Part shown: positions 18,615-26,847 of the stretch, one piece after another
Position numbering within the stretch: the first letter of the stretch is position 1
Layout of the letters: every line of letters begins with the position of its first letter
Source of the DNA: Bacteroidales bacterium
GTDB taxonomy: Bacteria; Bacteroidota; Bacteroidia; Bacteroidales; Muribaculaceae
Assembly: GCA_014800785.1 (NCBI GenBank)
Contig: JAAVFK010000018.1
Location: 166,118-203,230 of the forward strand
Direction of reading: 5' to 3'
Length of the DNA: 37,113 nt
Translations under genes and position numbers: made by a program
The notes under the pieces: model-generated
Told to the model about the DNA's origin: nothing
What the model saw: only the letters and a program-made list of their open reading frames with translations
Databases searched by the model: none

Positions 18615-18665
18615 ACGCCGGAGATTTTAACAAGAACCCGGGAAACCCCATAACTACATAATTCA

Positions 18666-19754
18666 ATGAAGCATCTGATTGACCCCACCGACCTTTCGCG
18701 CGAGGAGACCGAAGAAATCGTAGACCTCGCTCTCGACATAATCTCAGACCGCAAGAAATATGCCCACGCCTGCGACGGCAAGAAGCTCGCGACCCTCTTC
18801 TACGAGCCCTCGACACGCACGCGTCTGAGCTTCACCGCCGCCATGATGGAACTCGGCGGCAACGTACTCGGATTTTCCGACGCACAGAACTCGTCGGTCA
18901 GCAAGGGCGAGACGTGCGCCGACACGACCAAAGTCATCAACTGCTTCGCCGACATCATCGCGATGCGCCACTTCGAGGAGGGCGCGGCCCTCGTATCGGC
19001 GATGAACTCGAAAATCCCGGTGATCAACGCCGGCGACGGCTCCCATGCCCACCCGACCCAGACCCTCACCGACCTGCTCACGATCAAGCGTGAGATCGGA
19101 CGCTTCGACAACATCACGATCGGCTTCTGCGGCGACCTCCGTTTCGGGCGTACCGTCCACTCCCTCATCAAGGCGCTCTCCCGCTACGAGGCTGTGAACG
19201 TGGTTCTGATCGCCCCCGAGCAGCTGCGTCTTCCCGACTATATGAAACACGAGGTCTGCGACCTGAACGGTGTTCCCTATCGCGAGGTCGACACTCTCGA
19301 AGAGGTGATGCCGGAACTCGATGTGCTCTACATGACCCGCGTCCAAAAGGAGCGTTTCCTCGACGAAGACGACTATGACCGCGTGAAGGACTGCTTCGTT
19401 CTCGATGCCGAGAAACTGAAGACCGCCAAGCCTGAAATGCGAATCCTCCACCCCCTGCCCCGCGTGAACGAGATCACCGTCGACGTGGACGCAGATCCCC
19501 GCGCGGCCTATTTCCGCCAGGTGGAGAACGGCAAGTTCGTCCGCATGGCCCTCATTCTGAAACTTCTTGAATGGGCAGACCGCGAAGACAAGAACACCGT
19601 TCTCGTTCCCGAAGATGCCGTAGCCGACGAATACACTTGCTCAAACCGCCGTTGCATCTCCAACATGGAGCCGGGAGTGAAGTCTCTCTTCCGCCCCGCG
19701 ACCGACAAGCCGGGCACCTACCGTTGCGTCTATTGCGAGTCGAAGCCGAAGTAA
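18666..19754 (+). CDS. pyrB: Aspartate carbamoyltransferase with C-terminal PyrI-like zinc domain
   Basis: [42 protein letters not shown]-term [37 protein letters not shown] with CX4C-X23-CX2C. Confidence 0.96.
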   Translation: MKHLIDPTDLSREETEEIVDLALDIISDRKKYAHACDGKKLATLFYEPSTRTRLSFTAAMMELGGNVLGFSDAQNSSVSKGETCADTTKVINCFADIIAMRHFEEGAALVSAMNSKIPVINAGDGSHAHPTQTLTDLLTIKREIGRFDNITIGFCGDLRFGRTVHSLIKALSRYEAVNVVLIAPEQLRLPDYMKHEVCDLNGVPYREVDTLEEVMPELDVLYMTRVQKERFLDEDDYDRVKDCFVLDAEKLKTAKPEMRILHPLPRVNEITVDVDADPRAAYFRQVENGKFVRMALILKLLEWADREDKNTVLVPEDAVADEYTCSNRRCISNMEPGVKSLFRPATDKPGTYRCVYCESKPK

Positions 19755-19767
19755 TCTGAGATTTAGG

Positions 19768-20202
19768 ATGCTACTCGTTCAATTCGCCTGTCTGTTCCTG
19801 TTTCTGGCTCTCGGCGAGCTGATCGTCTGGCTGCTGAAGATACCCATCCCCGGGAGCATCATAGGCATGCTGCTGCTGGCGTTCTCGCTCCGGTTCCGGA
19901 TAGTGAAACCACACTGGATCGAGTCGCTGGCAGACTTCCTTTGCGCCAATCTCGGGTTCTTCTTCGTTCCGGCCGGAGTCGGGGTGATGAAATGTTTCGG
20001 CATCATCAAGGCCGAATGGTGGCCGATAGTGATGGCTACCCTGCTCTCGACCATCATAATCATCGCCACAACGGGCTGGGCCCATCAGTGGACCCACCGG
20101 CTCTTTCACAAAAGAAACCGTTGTTCTCATAGAAAAGATTCCCGACTCAATCATGTCGCAGATGGTGTCGAGTCAGAAAGAAAGGAGATCGAGAAATCAT
20201 GA
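19768..20202 (+). CDS. lrgA: CidA/LrgA family membrane protein
   Basis: ALGELIVWLLKIPIPGSIIGMLLL and FFVPAGVGVM motifs; overlaps lrgB by 4 nt. Confidence 0.87.
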   Translation: MLLVQFACLFLFLALGELIVWLLKIPIPGSIIGMLLLAFSLRFRIVKPHWIESLADFLCANLGFFFVPAGVGVMKCFGIIKAEWWPIVMATLLSTIIIIATTGWAHQWTHRLFHKRNRCSHRKDSRLNHVADGVESERKEIEKS

Positions 20203-20897
20203 TTGAATGGCTAACCTCTCCCGTGACTCTCGTAGCGGTCACGTTTCTGACCTTCCTGCTGGCCAAATGGATTCAAGTGAAGACACGTCTGCCGTTATTT
20301 CAGCCGATTCTTGTCACCATAGTGCTCCTGATATGTCTTCTGCTCTTTCTTGACATACCCTACGAGGATTATGCTGAAGGGGGTGGGTATATCGAGTTCT
20401 GGCTGAAGCCGGCTGTGGTGGCGCTCGGTGTCCCCCTGTGGCGCCAGATGGAGACCATCCGCCGCCAGATGATTCCTCTTCTGATCGCCGAGCTTGTCGG
20501 CTGTGTGGCCGGATTGATCAGCGTAGTCTTTTTTGCCGAACTCTTCGGCGCGTCACACGAAGTCATCGTGTCGCTCGCACCCAAGGCTGTGACTACTCCG
20601 ATCGCCATGGAGATCTCCAACGCAACGGGAGGTATCCCGGCCCTTACGGCCGCAGTGGTTGTCTGCACCGGTATCTTCGGATCAATGGCAGGATTTCAGA
20701 TAGTCAAGCTCAGCCGGGTAAAATCTCCCATTGCCGGTTCCCTTTCAGTCGGCACCGCCGCCCATGCGGTCGGCACCGCCGCCGCTCTCGAACGGGGACA
20801 ACGATACGGAGCTTTCTCGTCTCTCGGTCTGACGCTCAACGGCCTCCTCACCGCCCTGCTTGCCCCCATGATTCTCTCGCTTCTCGGCTACGCCTAA
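20199..20897 (+). CDS. lrgB: LrgB/CidB family membrane protein
   Basis: SLAPKAVTTPIAMEISNATGGIPALTAAVVVCTGIFGS; GTAAHAVGTAAAL. Confidence 0.92.
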   Translation: MIEWLTSPVTLVAVTFLTFLLAKWIQVKTRLPLFQPILVTIVLLICLLLFLDIPYEDYAEGGGYIEFWLKPAVVALGVPLWRQMETIRRQMIPLLIAELVGCVAGLISVVFFAELFGASHEVIVSLAPKAVTTPIAMEISNATGGIPALTAAVVVCTGIFGSMAGFQIVKLSRVKSPIAGSLSVGTAAHAVGTAAALERGQRYGAFSSLGLTLNGLLTALLAPMILSLLGYA

Positions 20898-20906
20898 AGT
20901 CATAGA

Positions 20907-20966
20907 TCTACGCATATAATAAAGAGTGTCAGATTATAATCTGACACTCTTTATTATATGCGTAGA
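20907..20966. repeat. 60-bp perfect zero-loop palindrome between convergent genes (possible bidirectional terminator)
   Basis: TCTACGCATATAATAAAGAGTGTCAGATTA|TAATCTGACACTCTTTATTATATGCGTAGA; 30-bp perfect arms. Confidence 0.96.
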
Positions 20967-20975
20967 AGTTGGGGG

Positions 20976-22937
20976 TTAGTAGAGGATCTTCCAGCTCTTC
21001 TCGCCGCTGCGGAGGATATAGACACCGTTGGCGGGGAGGGTGATGGAGGTCGAAGCGGGTCCGTTGTAGACCGCACGGCCATCAAGAGTGTAGAGGCTGA
21101 TCTCGCCGTCGCCATCAACATGAAGGAGGTTTCCTTCAACATACCAGCTGACCATAGCCACAGCGCTCTCCGCGACACCGCTGAGAATCGGATCCGAATA
21201 AGGATCGAAGCCGATCACCTGATCGAGATGGGGGATCTGTCCGCGGATATAGCTGCGCACGAACTCCACCTCGCTCTCGTAGCTGCCCATTGCGACGGCA
21301 TTCATGTGGACCTTCTCGTTGAGAATCGGCCAACGCTTGAAGTTGAGGGTCTGCGACTCGTCGAGTTCGGCCGCAGTACGGTCGATGAGTTCGAGGAGCC
21401 AATCGGCCGAGAAACCGGCGCGGCGTGCCTCTCTCCAGATGTCGAGGATCTCAGCCGTCGTGGACTCATCTTTCAGGAACACGCGCTGTGCGAGATAACG
21501 CATGTTGCCGGCAGCCGAAGCCGCTCCGCAGTCCCAGAGATATGAGTTGCCGCTGCGTGAGGTCACCGGATATACGCGCCAGTCATTGTTGTATCCGAGA
21601 TCGAAGTCCCAGACCGGACCGGTGTAGAGCTTCGGATCGTTGCGGCGCTTGATCATATAGACGCTCCAATAGCAGTCGGTGTTACCGGCCACCTCGTTGG
21701 TCAGCATGTGGCGGATGAACGACGGGGTGTCGAACACATCGCGATAGGGATAACCCATTGGTTCGGGATTGTTGTCGCTCGGGAACGCGCGCTCCACTTC
21801 ATTGAAGTAGTCGCGGATATAGTTCAGCTGCTCGGGGGTGATGTCATCCTCGTCGGGAGATTTGAAAGACACGGGGAGAAAATATCGGCTGGTAGTGAAC
21901 CATACCTTCTCCTGGTCAGCATATCCATCGATCTCGCAGAGGTAGCCACCCGTCAGAGCCTCACCGCTGTTGTCTTCGGGAGTCAGTTCGTCGATGTCCA
22001 CACGGTTCTCACGCACGTCAATCTGGTCGCAGAGCTGATAACAACCCTTGTACTCACCGTTGAGCACGACATCGACCGCACGGCAGAAGGGAACGTAATC
22101 CGCACCCAACATCTTGGCCGTCTCGAACGAGAGGATGTTACGCATAAGCGACTTGTCGCCATAGTTGTTCAGAAGGGTCCATTTCTTCGCCTCTGCGGGA
22201 GCGTCGAGTACGGAGGTCTTCTTTTCGAACTTGATGCGGTAGGGTTTCTTGGGAAATTCACGGCTGGCGTTTCCGCGCTCGCGGATACCGGCGCTCTTTG
22301 AGAGCACCTCTTTACCATCTTCGGAGATGATGGTGACCGTACAGGGAATCTCGTGCTCCTTGTCATAGGGAATCTCGCCGTTGACCGTGTTGACATATAC
22401 GGTCGGGAGATTGGTCAGCTGATAATACCGGGAGTCGTCACCCTCGCCGGGCTCGCCGTAGAACTCAAGTTCGGCCACCTGACAACGATAACCGCTGGGG
22501 CCGACATAGCGGACATAGCGGAAGCCGCGCGACACGTTGACGTCAATGTAGTTCATCACGGAGTCTCCCTGACCATCCTTCACGATGGCGATAGGCACAG
22601 CGTCGGAGAAGTCAGGCGAGTTGGCTCCCTCGAAGAGACCGAGGATAACGGCGCGCTCACCGTTCTTGATGTTTCGTGCGGTCCAGCCGATACGCGTGAT
22701 CACGTGGGGCTGTCCGAGATCGAGTCCGCCCCATGTGTAGGCTTTCTCGTAAGTAGCGAAAAAGGTTTCGGGATCGCCGTCGAAAAGATTGACCACGGTG
22801 TTGACGGTCGTCGACTTCATGTTCTTTCCGTAGTCGAAACATTCGGCCGTTCCGATAGGCTGACCTTTGAGGGGAGAGGCGGCGAATGATGTGCCGGCAA
22901 CAGCCAAAACGGCAGCTCCGGCAAATAATCGTTTCAG
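20976..22937 (-). CDS. Secreted CotH-kinase-like family protein with N-terminal F5/8-type-C-like region and C-terminal sorting-like tail
   Basis: Signal peptide xKRLFAGAAVLAVAGTSFA; CotH pattern (IRERGNASREFPKKPYRIKFEKK, LLNNYGDKSLMRNILSFETAKMLG, YKGCYQLCDQIDVRENRVDI, PVWDFDLGYNN). ORF track uses a TTG at 22943; CTG at 22935-22937 is proposed instead (see finding). Confidence 0.85.
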   Translation of the reverse strand: MKRLFAGAAVLAVAGTSFAASPLKGQPIGTAECFDYGKNMKSTTVNTVVNLFDGDPETFFATYEKAYTWGGLDLGQPHVITRIGWTARNIKNGERAVILGLFEGANSPDFSDAVPIAIVKDGQGDSVMNYIDVNVSRGFRYVRYVGPSGYRCQVAELEFYGEPGEGDDSRYYQLTNLPTVYVNTVNGEIPYDKEHEIPCTVTIISEDGKEVLSKSAGIRERGNASREFPKKPYRIKFEKKTSVLDAPAEAKKWTLLNNYGDKSLMRNILSFETAKMLGADYVPFCRAVDVVLNGEYKGCYQLCDQIDVRENRVDIDELTPEDNSGEALTGGYLCEIDGYADQEKVWFTTSRYFLPVSFKSPDEDDITPEQLNYIRDYFNEVERAFPSDNNPEPMGYPYRDVFDTPSFIRHMLTNEVAGNTDCYWSVYMIKRRNDPKLYTGPVWDFDLGYNNDWRVYPVTSRSGNSYLWDCGAASAAGNMRYLAQRVFLKDESTTAEILDIWREARRAGFSADWLLELIDRTAAELDESQTLNFKRWPILNEKVHMNAVAMGSYESEVEFVRSYIRGQIPHLDQVIGFDPYSDPILSGVAESAVAMVSWYVEGNLLHVDGDGEISLYTLDGRAVYNGPASTSITLPANGVYILRSGEKSWKILY

Positions 22938-23067
22938 TTGCAAAGTTATTTTAAATTAAGGGGTTAAATAGTTTAAGCGTTAGCTTCCGAACCCTTCTCC
23001 CAAACACTGGGACATGGATCCGGACTACAAAGTTAGTCAATCTTTACTTATTATCCAAACAACGAAA

Positions 23068-23096
23068 CGGCGCAGACCCGAGTGGAGTCTGCGCCG
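23068..23096 (-). terminator. Hairpin downstream of ansA, likely terminator
   Basis: CGGCGCAGAC / GTCTGCGCCG perfect 10-bp stem; weak T-rich tail on minus strand (GTTTCGTTGTTT). Confidence 0.65.
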
Positions 23097-23140
23097 AATG
23101 TTTTCTATAATCCATAGGTAAGTGACTGAGCACTACCCTA

Positions 23141-24175
23141 TCAGTCGCTGAGTTCACCGACCATCGAGACCTGAAGATAATTCTTGATCTCGTCGGGGGT
23201 ATATCCGCTGCCGATCAGATACATGAGTTTTGTGATCGCGGCCTCGGCTGTGATGTCGTAGCCGCTGATGACGCCTGCCTGCGAGAGCATATCGCCGGTA
23301 TAGTAGCGCTTCTGCTCGTCGCCGCCGTTCGCACACTGTGTGACGTTATAGACGATCAGACCGCGTTTGACAGCGTCCGAGATCGCGTCAAGGAACCATT
23401 TCTCTGTCGGTGCGTTGCCCGCACCGAACGTGCGGAGAACGACAGCCTTGATACCGGGGGTCGAGAGCTGTGCGCGGACGACATCCTCGGTGATTCCGGG
23501 ATAGAGCCAGAGAACGAGAAGATTGGGATCCATATCGTAGAAAGGCTCCAGGGGAAGCTTCGTGTCGTGTCTGAGCAGATAGGGTTCCGCGTAAGTGATG
23601 TGCAGATCGATCTGACCCAGGACAGGATAATTGAAGCTCTTGAAAGCGTCGAATCCGGTGGATGTAAACTTAGTCGCGCGACAACCGCGGATGATGTAGT
23701 CCTGGAAGGAGATGACGACTTCCTGAATCATCGGATCGCCGTTCTCATCCTTGGCTGCGGCCACCTCGACTGCCGAGATAAGATTCTCCGTGCCATCCTC
23801 ACGGATGTCTCCGATAGGAAGCTGGGAACCTGTGACCACTACCGGCTTACGCAGGTTGCGGAGCATGAACGCGAGGGCCGAAGCGGTATAGGCCATTGTG
23901 TCTGTTCCGTGAAGAACCACGAAGCCGTCGAACTCATCATAGTTGTCTGCAATATCCTTGACGATCTGTCCCCAATAGGAGGGATTCATATTCGACGAGT
24001 CTATAGGATTTGCGAACTGCACGCTCTTGATGTCATATCCGAGTTTCCCGATCTTCGGGACATTGTCCATCAGATGCGAGAAATCAAAGGGCTGAAGACC
24101 GTCAGGGGTCTCTACCATTCCGATCGTCCCGCCCGTGTAGATGATCAGAATTTTTGGTTTATTTGTGTTTTCCAT
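23141..24175 (-). CDS. ansA: Type I L-asparaginase
   Basis: PKILIIYTGGTIGMV; FVVLHGTDTMAYTASALAFML; VVTGSQLPIG. Start at MENTNKPK (ORF track start 24211). Confidence 0.93.
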   Translation of the reverse strand: MENTNKPKILIIYTGGTIGMVETPDGLQPFDFSHLMDNVPKIGKLGYDIKSVQFANPIDSSNMNPSYWGQIVKDIADNYDEFDGFVVLHGTDTMAYTASALAFMLRNLRKPVVVTGSQLPIGDIREDGTENLISAVEVAAAKDENGDPMIQEVVISFQDYIIRGCRATKFTSTGFDAFKSFNYPVLGQIDLHITYAEPYLLRHDTKLPLEPFYDMDPNLLVLWLYPGITEDVVRAQLSTPGIKAVVLRTFGAGNAPTEKWFLDAISDAVKRGLIVYNVTQCANGGDEQKRYYTGDMLSQAGVISGYDITAEAAITKLMYLIGSGYTPDEIKNYLQVSMVGELSD

Positions 24176-24268
24176 AATATTAATTTGAAATTGACTGAAC
24201 CGGGCACTCATGCCAGCAGACCCGGCTCAGACAACTTCTTGAATTAAGATATTAAACGTAAGTGAAGG

Positions 24269-25567
24269 TTATTCGTAATATTGCTTGTGGATGCCGAAGA
24301 CAAAGTGATCGACACGTATGATGGTGAATACAAGCACAATCGCTACGGCAACGCCGGTTACGATGAACGGGAAGAGGTTGGTGTGATTCGAGAAGATGCT
24401 CTCAAAGAGACCGATCAGAACCGGAACCAGCGAGATAGCCACATAGTTGGCGACCTGAAGATATGCGAGGGCAAGTGTAGACTTGGACTGGCTGACACAA
24501 ATCTGGGTTGCCTTGGTGTAGAAGATAGGCTGGGCAAGACCGTTGCCGAGACCTACGAGGGCCGAGGCGATAATATAGACCGGGAGCGAACGGGTGAACA
24601 CGAAGAGTGCGAAACCGAGCAAGATCATACCGGTGGCAAGGATAAAGGTTGCCTTACGGAAAACCTTCATTGTGCCGGTTACAACCAGACCGATGACGAA
24701 CATAGCCAGATAGAAGATCGAGGTCACGGTCGACACGTCTTCGGTAGACATATGGTATTCAGGCATCAGGTTCGGCAGGTAATAAGCCGGAACCGAAGTT
24801 GCGAATACGAAGAAGAAGTACGCGAGCAACAGCCATACGGTACGTCCGAGATAGAATCCGCCTGACACCTTCTGTCCCTTGGTGGAGAAACCGTCAGCAT
24901 CGACTGCGGGAACAACAACGGGAGCCGTTTTGATAGCGTCTTTCGCATCGCCCGAAGCGGCGGGTGCGGAAGTCTGATCGTAGTCGGATTCAGGAATCTT
25001 CTTAAGGAAGGGGATCAGCACAAGCGATACGAGCGGGATCAGGTAAACGAGGAACGGGAGGTGCCAGCTCTTGGCCGCAAGGAAACCGACCACGAAGGTG
25101 GCACCCACGAGAGCGATGTTGCCGATGGCGGAGATGATACCCATCTGTTTGGTGCGGTACTTACCGGTGAACACGTCGGCGATGAGGCCTGTCGAGAAGG
25201 GAAGAATCAGACCGCAACCGGCTCCGAGGAGACAGCTCAGCCAGATGAGCGACGTCAACGAATTCGAGAAGATGGAGAGCGCGCCGGCCACTATATACAG
25301 AACCGTGCCGGCCGTGATTACCAATATCTTGTGTTTTGTTTCCGAGAGTTTGCCCGAAAGGAGCACAAACGGAATGATTACTACGTTCGGAAGGACCGTC
25401 AGAAGCTGAATCTTAAAATCGGTTACATCCGGAAAAATTGAACGGAGGCTTCCCTCGATAGGTGTTACCGCCAGACCCGGAAGGTCGACGGCCAGCGAAA
25501 GCGACCAAATTGCAAGGACGACCATCATCGATATCGTTCCGTTGCCTTTACCTGTTTTGATTTGCAT
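24269..25567 (-). CDS. Major facilitator superfamily transporter
   Basis: ~12 hydrophobic segments with central hydrophilic loop; MFS-like repeat structure. Confidence 0.85.
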   Translation of the reverse strand: MQIKTGKGNGTISMMVVLAIWSLSLAVDLPGLAVTPIEGSLRSIFPDVTDFKIQLLTVLPNVVIIPFVLLSGKLSETKHKILVITAGTVLYIVAGALSIFSNSLTSLIWLSCLLGAGCGLILPFSTGLIADVFTGKYRTKQMGIISAIGNIALVGATFVVGFLAAKSWHLPFLVYLIPLVSLVLIPFLKKIPESDYDQTSAPAASGDAKDAIKTAPVVVPAVDADGFSTKGQKVSGGFYLGRTVWLLLAYFFFVFATSVPAYYLPNLMPEYHMSTEDVSTVTSIFYLAMFVIGLVVTGTMKVFRKATFILATGMILLGFALFVFTRSLPVYIIASALVGLGNGLAQPIFYTKATQICVSQSKSTLALAYLQVANYVAISLVPVLIGLFESIFSNHTNLFPFIVTGVAVAIVLVFTIIRVDHFVFGIHKQYYE

Positions 25568-25604
25568 GGCTGTGTGTTTTTCGTTAGTACTTCAGTTAGA
25601 TAGA

Positions 25605-25636
25605 CCCTTCACCCCCATAGATAAACCCTTCCCCCC
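25605..25636 (-). promoter_or_regulatory. G-tract cluster (possible RNA G-quadruplex) in glsA-MFS intercistronic region
   Basis: mRNA-sense GGGGGGAAGGGTTTATCTATGGGGGTGAAGGG: four G-runs of 3 or more with loops of 2, 9 and 4 nt. Confidence 0.45.
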
Positions 25637-25656
25637 GTCAGGAATCAGATCAGTTC

Positions 25657-26622
25657 TCAGTCTACAATCTCCACAGTATCTCCATTGAAGACACCGAGAC
25701 CGAGCTTATTCATAATTGACTTGATTGCAGCCTGGGCCTTAACGGAGTTTCCGGCTTCGTCCAACGGAGGAGCGAAAGCGGCAACACCAAGTAGTCCGGG
25801 CAGAACACCGAGTACGCCGCCGCCGACACCGCTCTTTGCGGGGATACCGCTGGTGTACATCCAGTCGCCGGTGTTCTGATAGAAACCTACTGACGAGATC
25901 AGCGTAGTGATCTTCGGAGCGAGATCGCGTGCGAACACCTCTTCTTTGGTCACGGGGTTTACGCCGCCGTTGGCGATAGTGCCGGCACATACAGCGAGTT
26001 GGGAGGCGGTGATACCGATACTGCACTGGCGGGTATAAAGGTCAAGGCTCATAGGCACATCGTCATAGATACGGTTGTAGTCCTTGAGCAGCCATGCGAT
26101 CGACCTGTTCTGGAAGTTTGTCTCGGACTCAGATCTGTAGAGTTCATCAAGAACTTCTGAACGAGAGCCGCAGAGAGCTTCGAAATTATTAATGATCGCT
26201 TCCCATTTGCCCCAGGAGTCGCCCTGCGGTTTCACCATAGAGCAGGCCGAGATAGCTCCGGCGTTCACGAGAGGTGTCGAGGGGTGATCATTTTCGAGAA
26301 GGATAGCGAAGATGGAGTTGAACGGGAGGCCCGTGGCGTCGGCACCGATCTGTTTGAGCACAGCCTCTGCGCCATACTGCTTGAGGATAAGGATGGCGGT
26401 GAGAACTTTCGATACGGATTCCACGCCGAATTTGTATTCTGTGTCTCCGACACTGATCTGAGTGCCGTCGAGAAGTGTCAGCGAGATACCGAACAGGTCG
26501 GGGTTGACATTGGCCAGAAACGGGATGTAGTGTGCGTTGACACCACCTTTGATGTCTTTGCACTCGGCATAAGCCTCTTCTACGGCCTGCCTGATCTGGG
26601 CCTTTGTGAGTGTCTTTTTCAT
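25657..26622 (-). CDS. glsA: Glutaminase A
   Basis: FGVESVSKVLTAILIL; FNSIFAILLENDHPSTPLVNAGAIS; IPAKSGVGGGVLGVLPG. Confidence 0.95.
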   Translation of the reverse strand: MKKTLTKAQIRQAVEEAYAECKDIKGGVNAHYIPFLANVNPDLFGISLTLLDGTQISVGDTEYKFGVESVSKVLTAILILKQYGAEAVLKQIGADATGLPFNSIFAILLENDHPSTPLVNAGAISACSMVKPQGDSWGKWEAIINNFEALCGSRSEVLDELYRSESETNFQNRSIAWLLKDYNRIYDDVPMSLDLYTRQCSIGITASQLAVCAGTIANGGVNPVTKEEVFARDLAPKITTLISSVGFYQNTGDWMYTSGIPAKSGVGGGVLGVLPGLLGVAAFAPPLDEAGNSVKAQAAIKSIMNKLGLGVFNGDTVEIVD

Positions 26623-26637
26623 AATCTTATTTTTTAG

Positions 26638-26686
26638 GAAGTGTGTTTTTCAGGAAGTGCGTCTTTCAGGTGAAGTACGTCTTCAG
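26638..26686 (-). repeat. Three tandem 16-17-nt repeats in the glsA leader
   Basis: Plus-strand units GAAGTGTGTTTTTCAG, GAAGTGCGTCTTTCAG, GTGAAGTACGTCTTCAG; mRNA-sense CTGAAARACRCACTTC. Confidence 0.75.
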
Positions 26687-26770
26687 CAATTATTCTTATG
26701 ATTTTCAAACATCCTGACAGCGATTTAGTTCATTAAATTTTCAATTATAGTCAGATATTATAAAAAAATT

Positions 26771-26799
26771 CAGCGGCATGCTTTTGAAGCATGCCGCTG
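26771..26799 (-). terminator. Rho-independent terminator downstream of the 26848-27708 gene
   Basis: CAGCGGCATGCTT-TTG-AAGCATGCCGCTG perfect 13-bp stem; minus strand continues AATTTTTTTATA. Confidence 0.9.
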
Positions 26800-26847
26800 A
26801 GTATATCGAGTATAAGTACGCGTTGCAATTCGGTGCAGACGAAGCGG

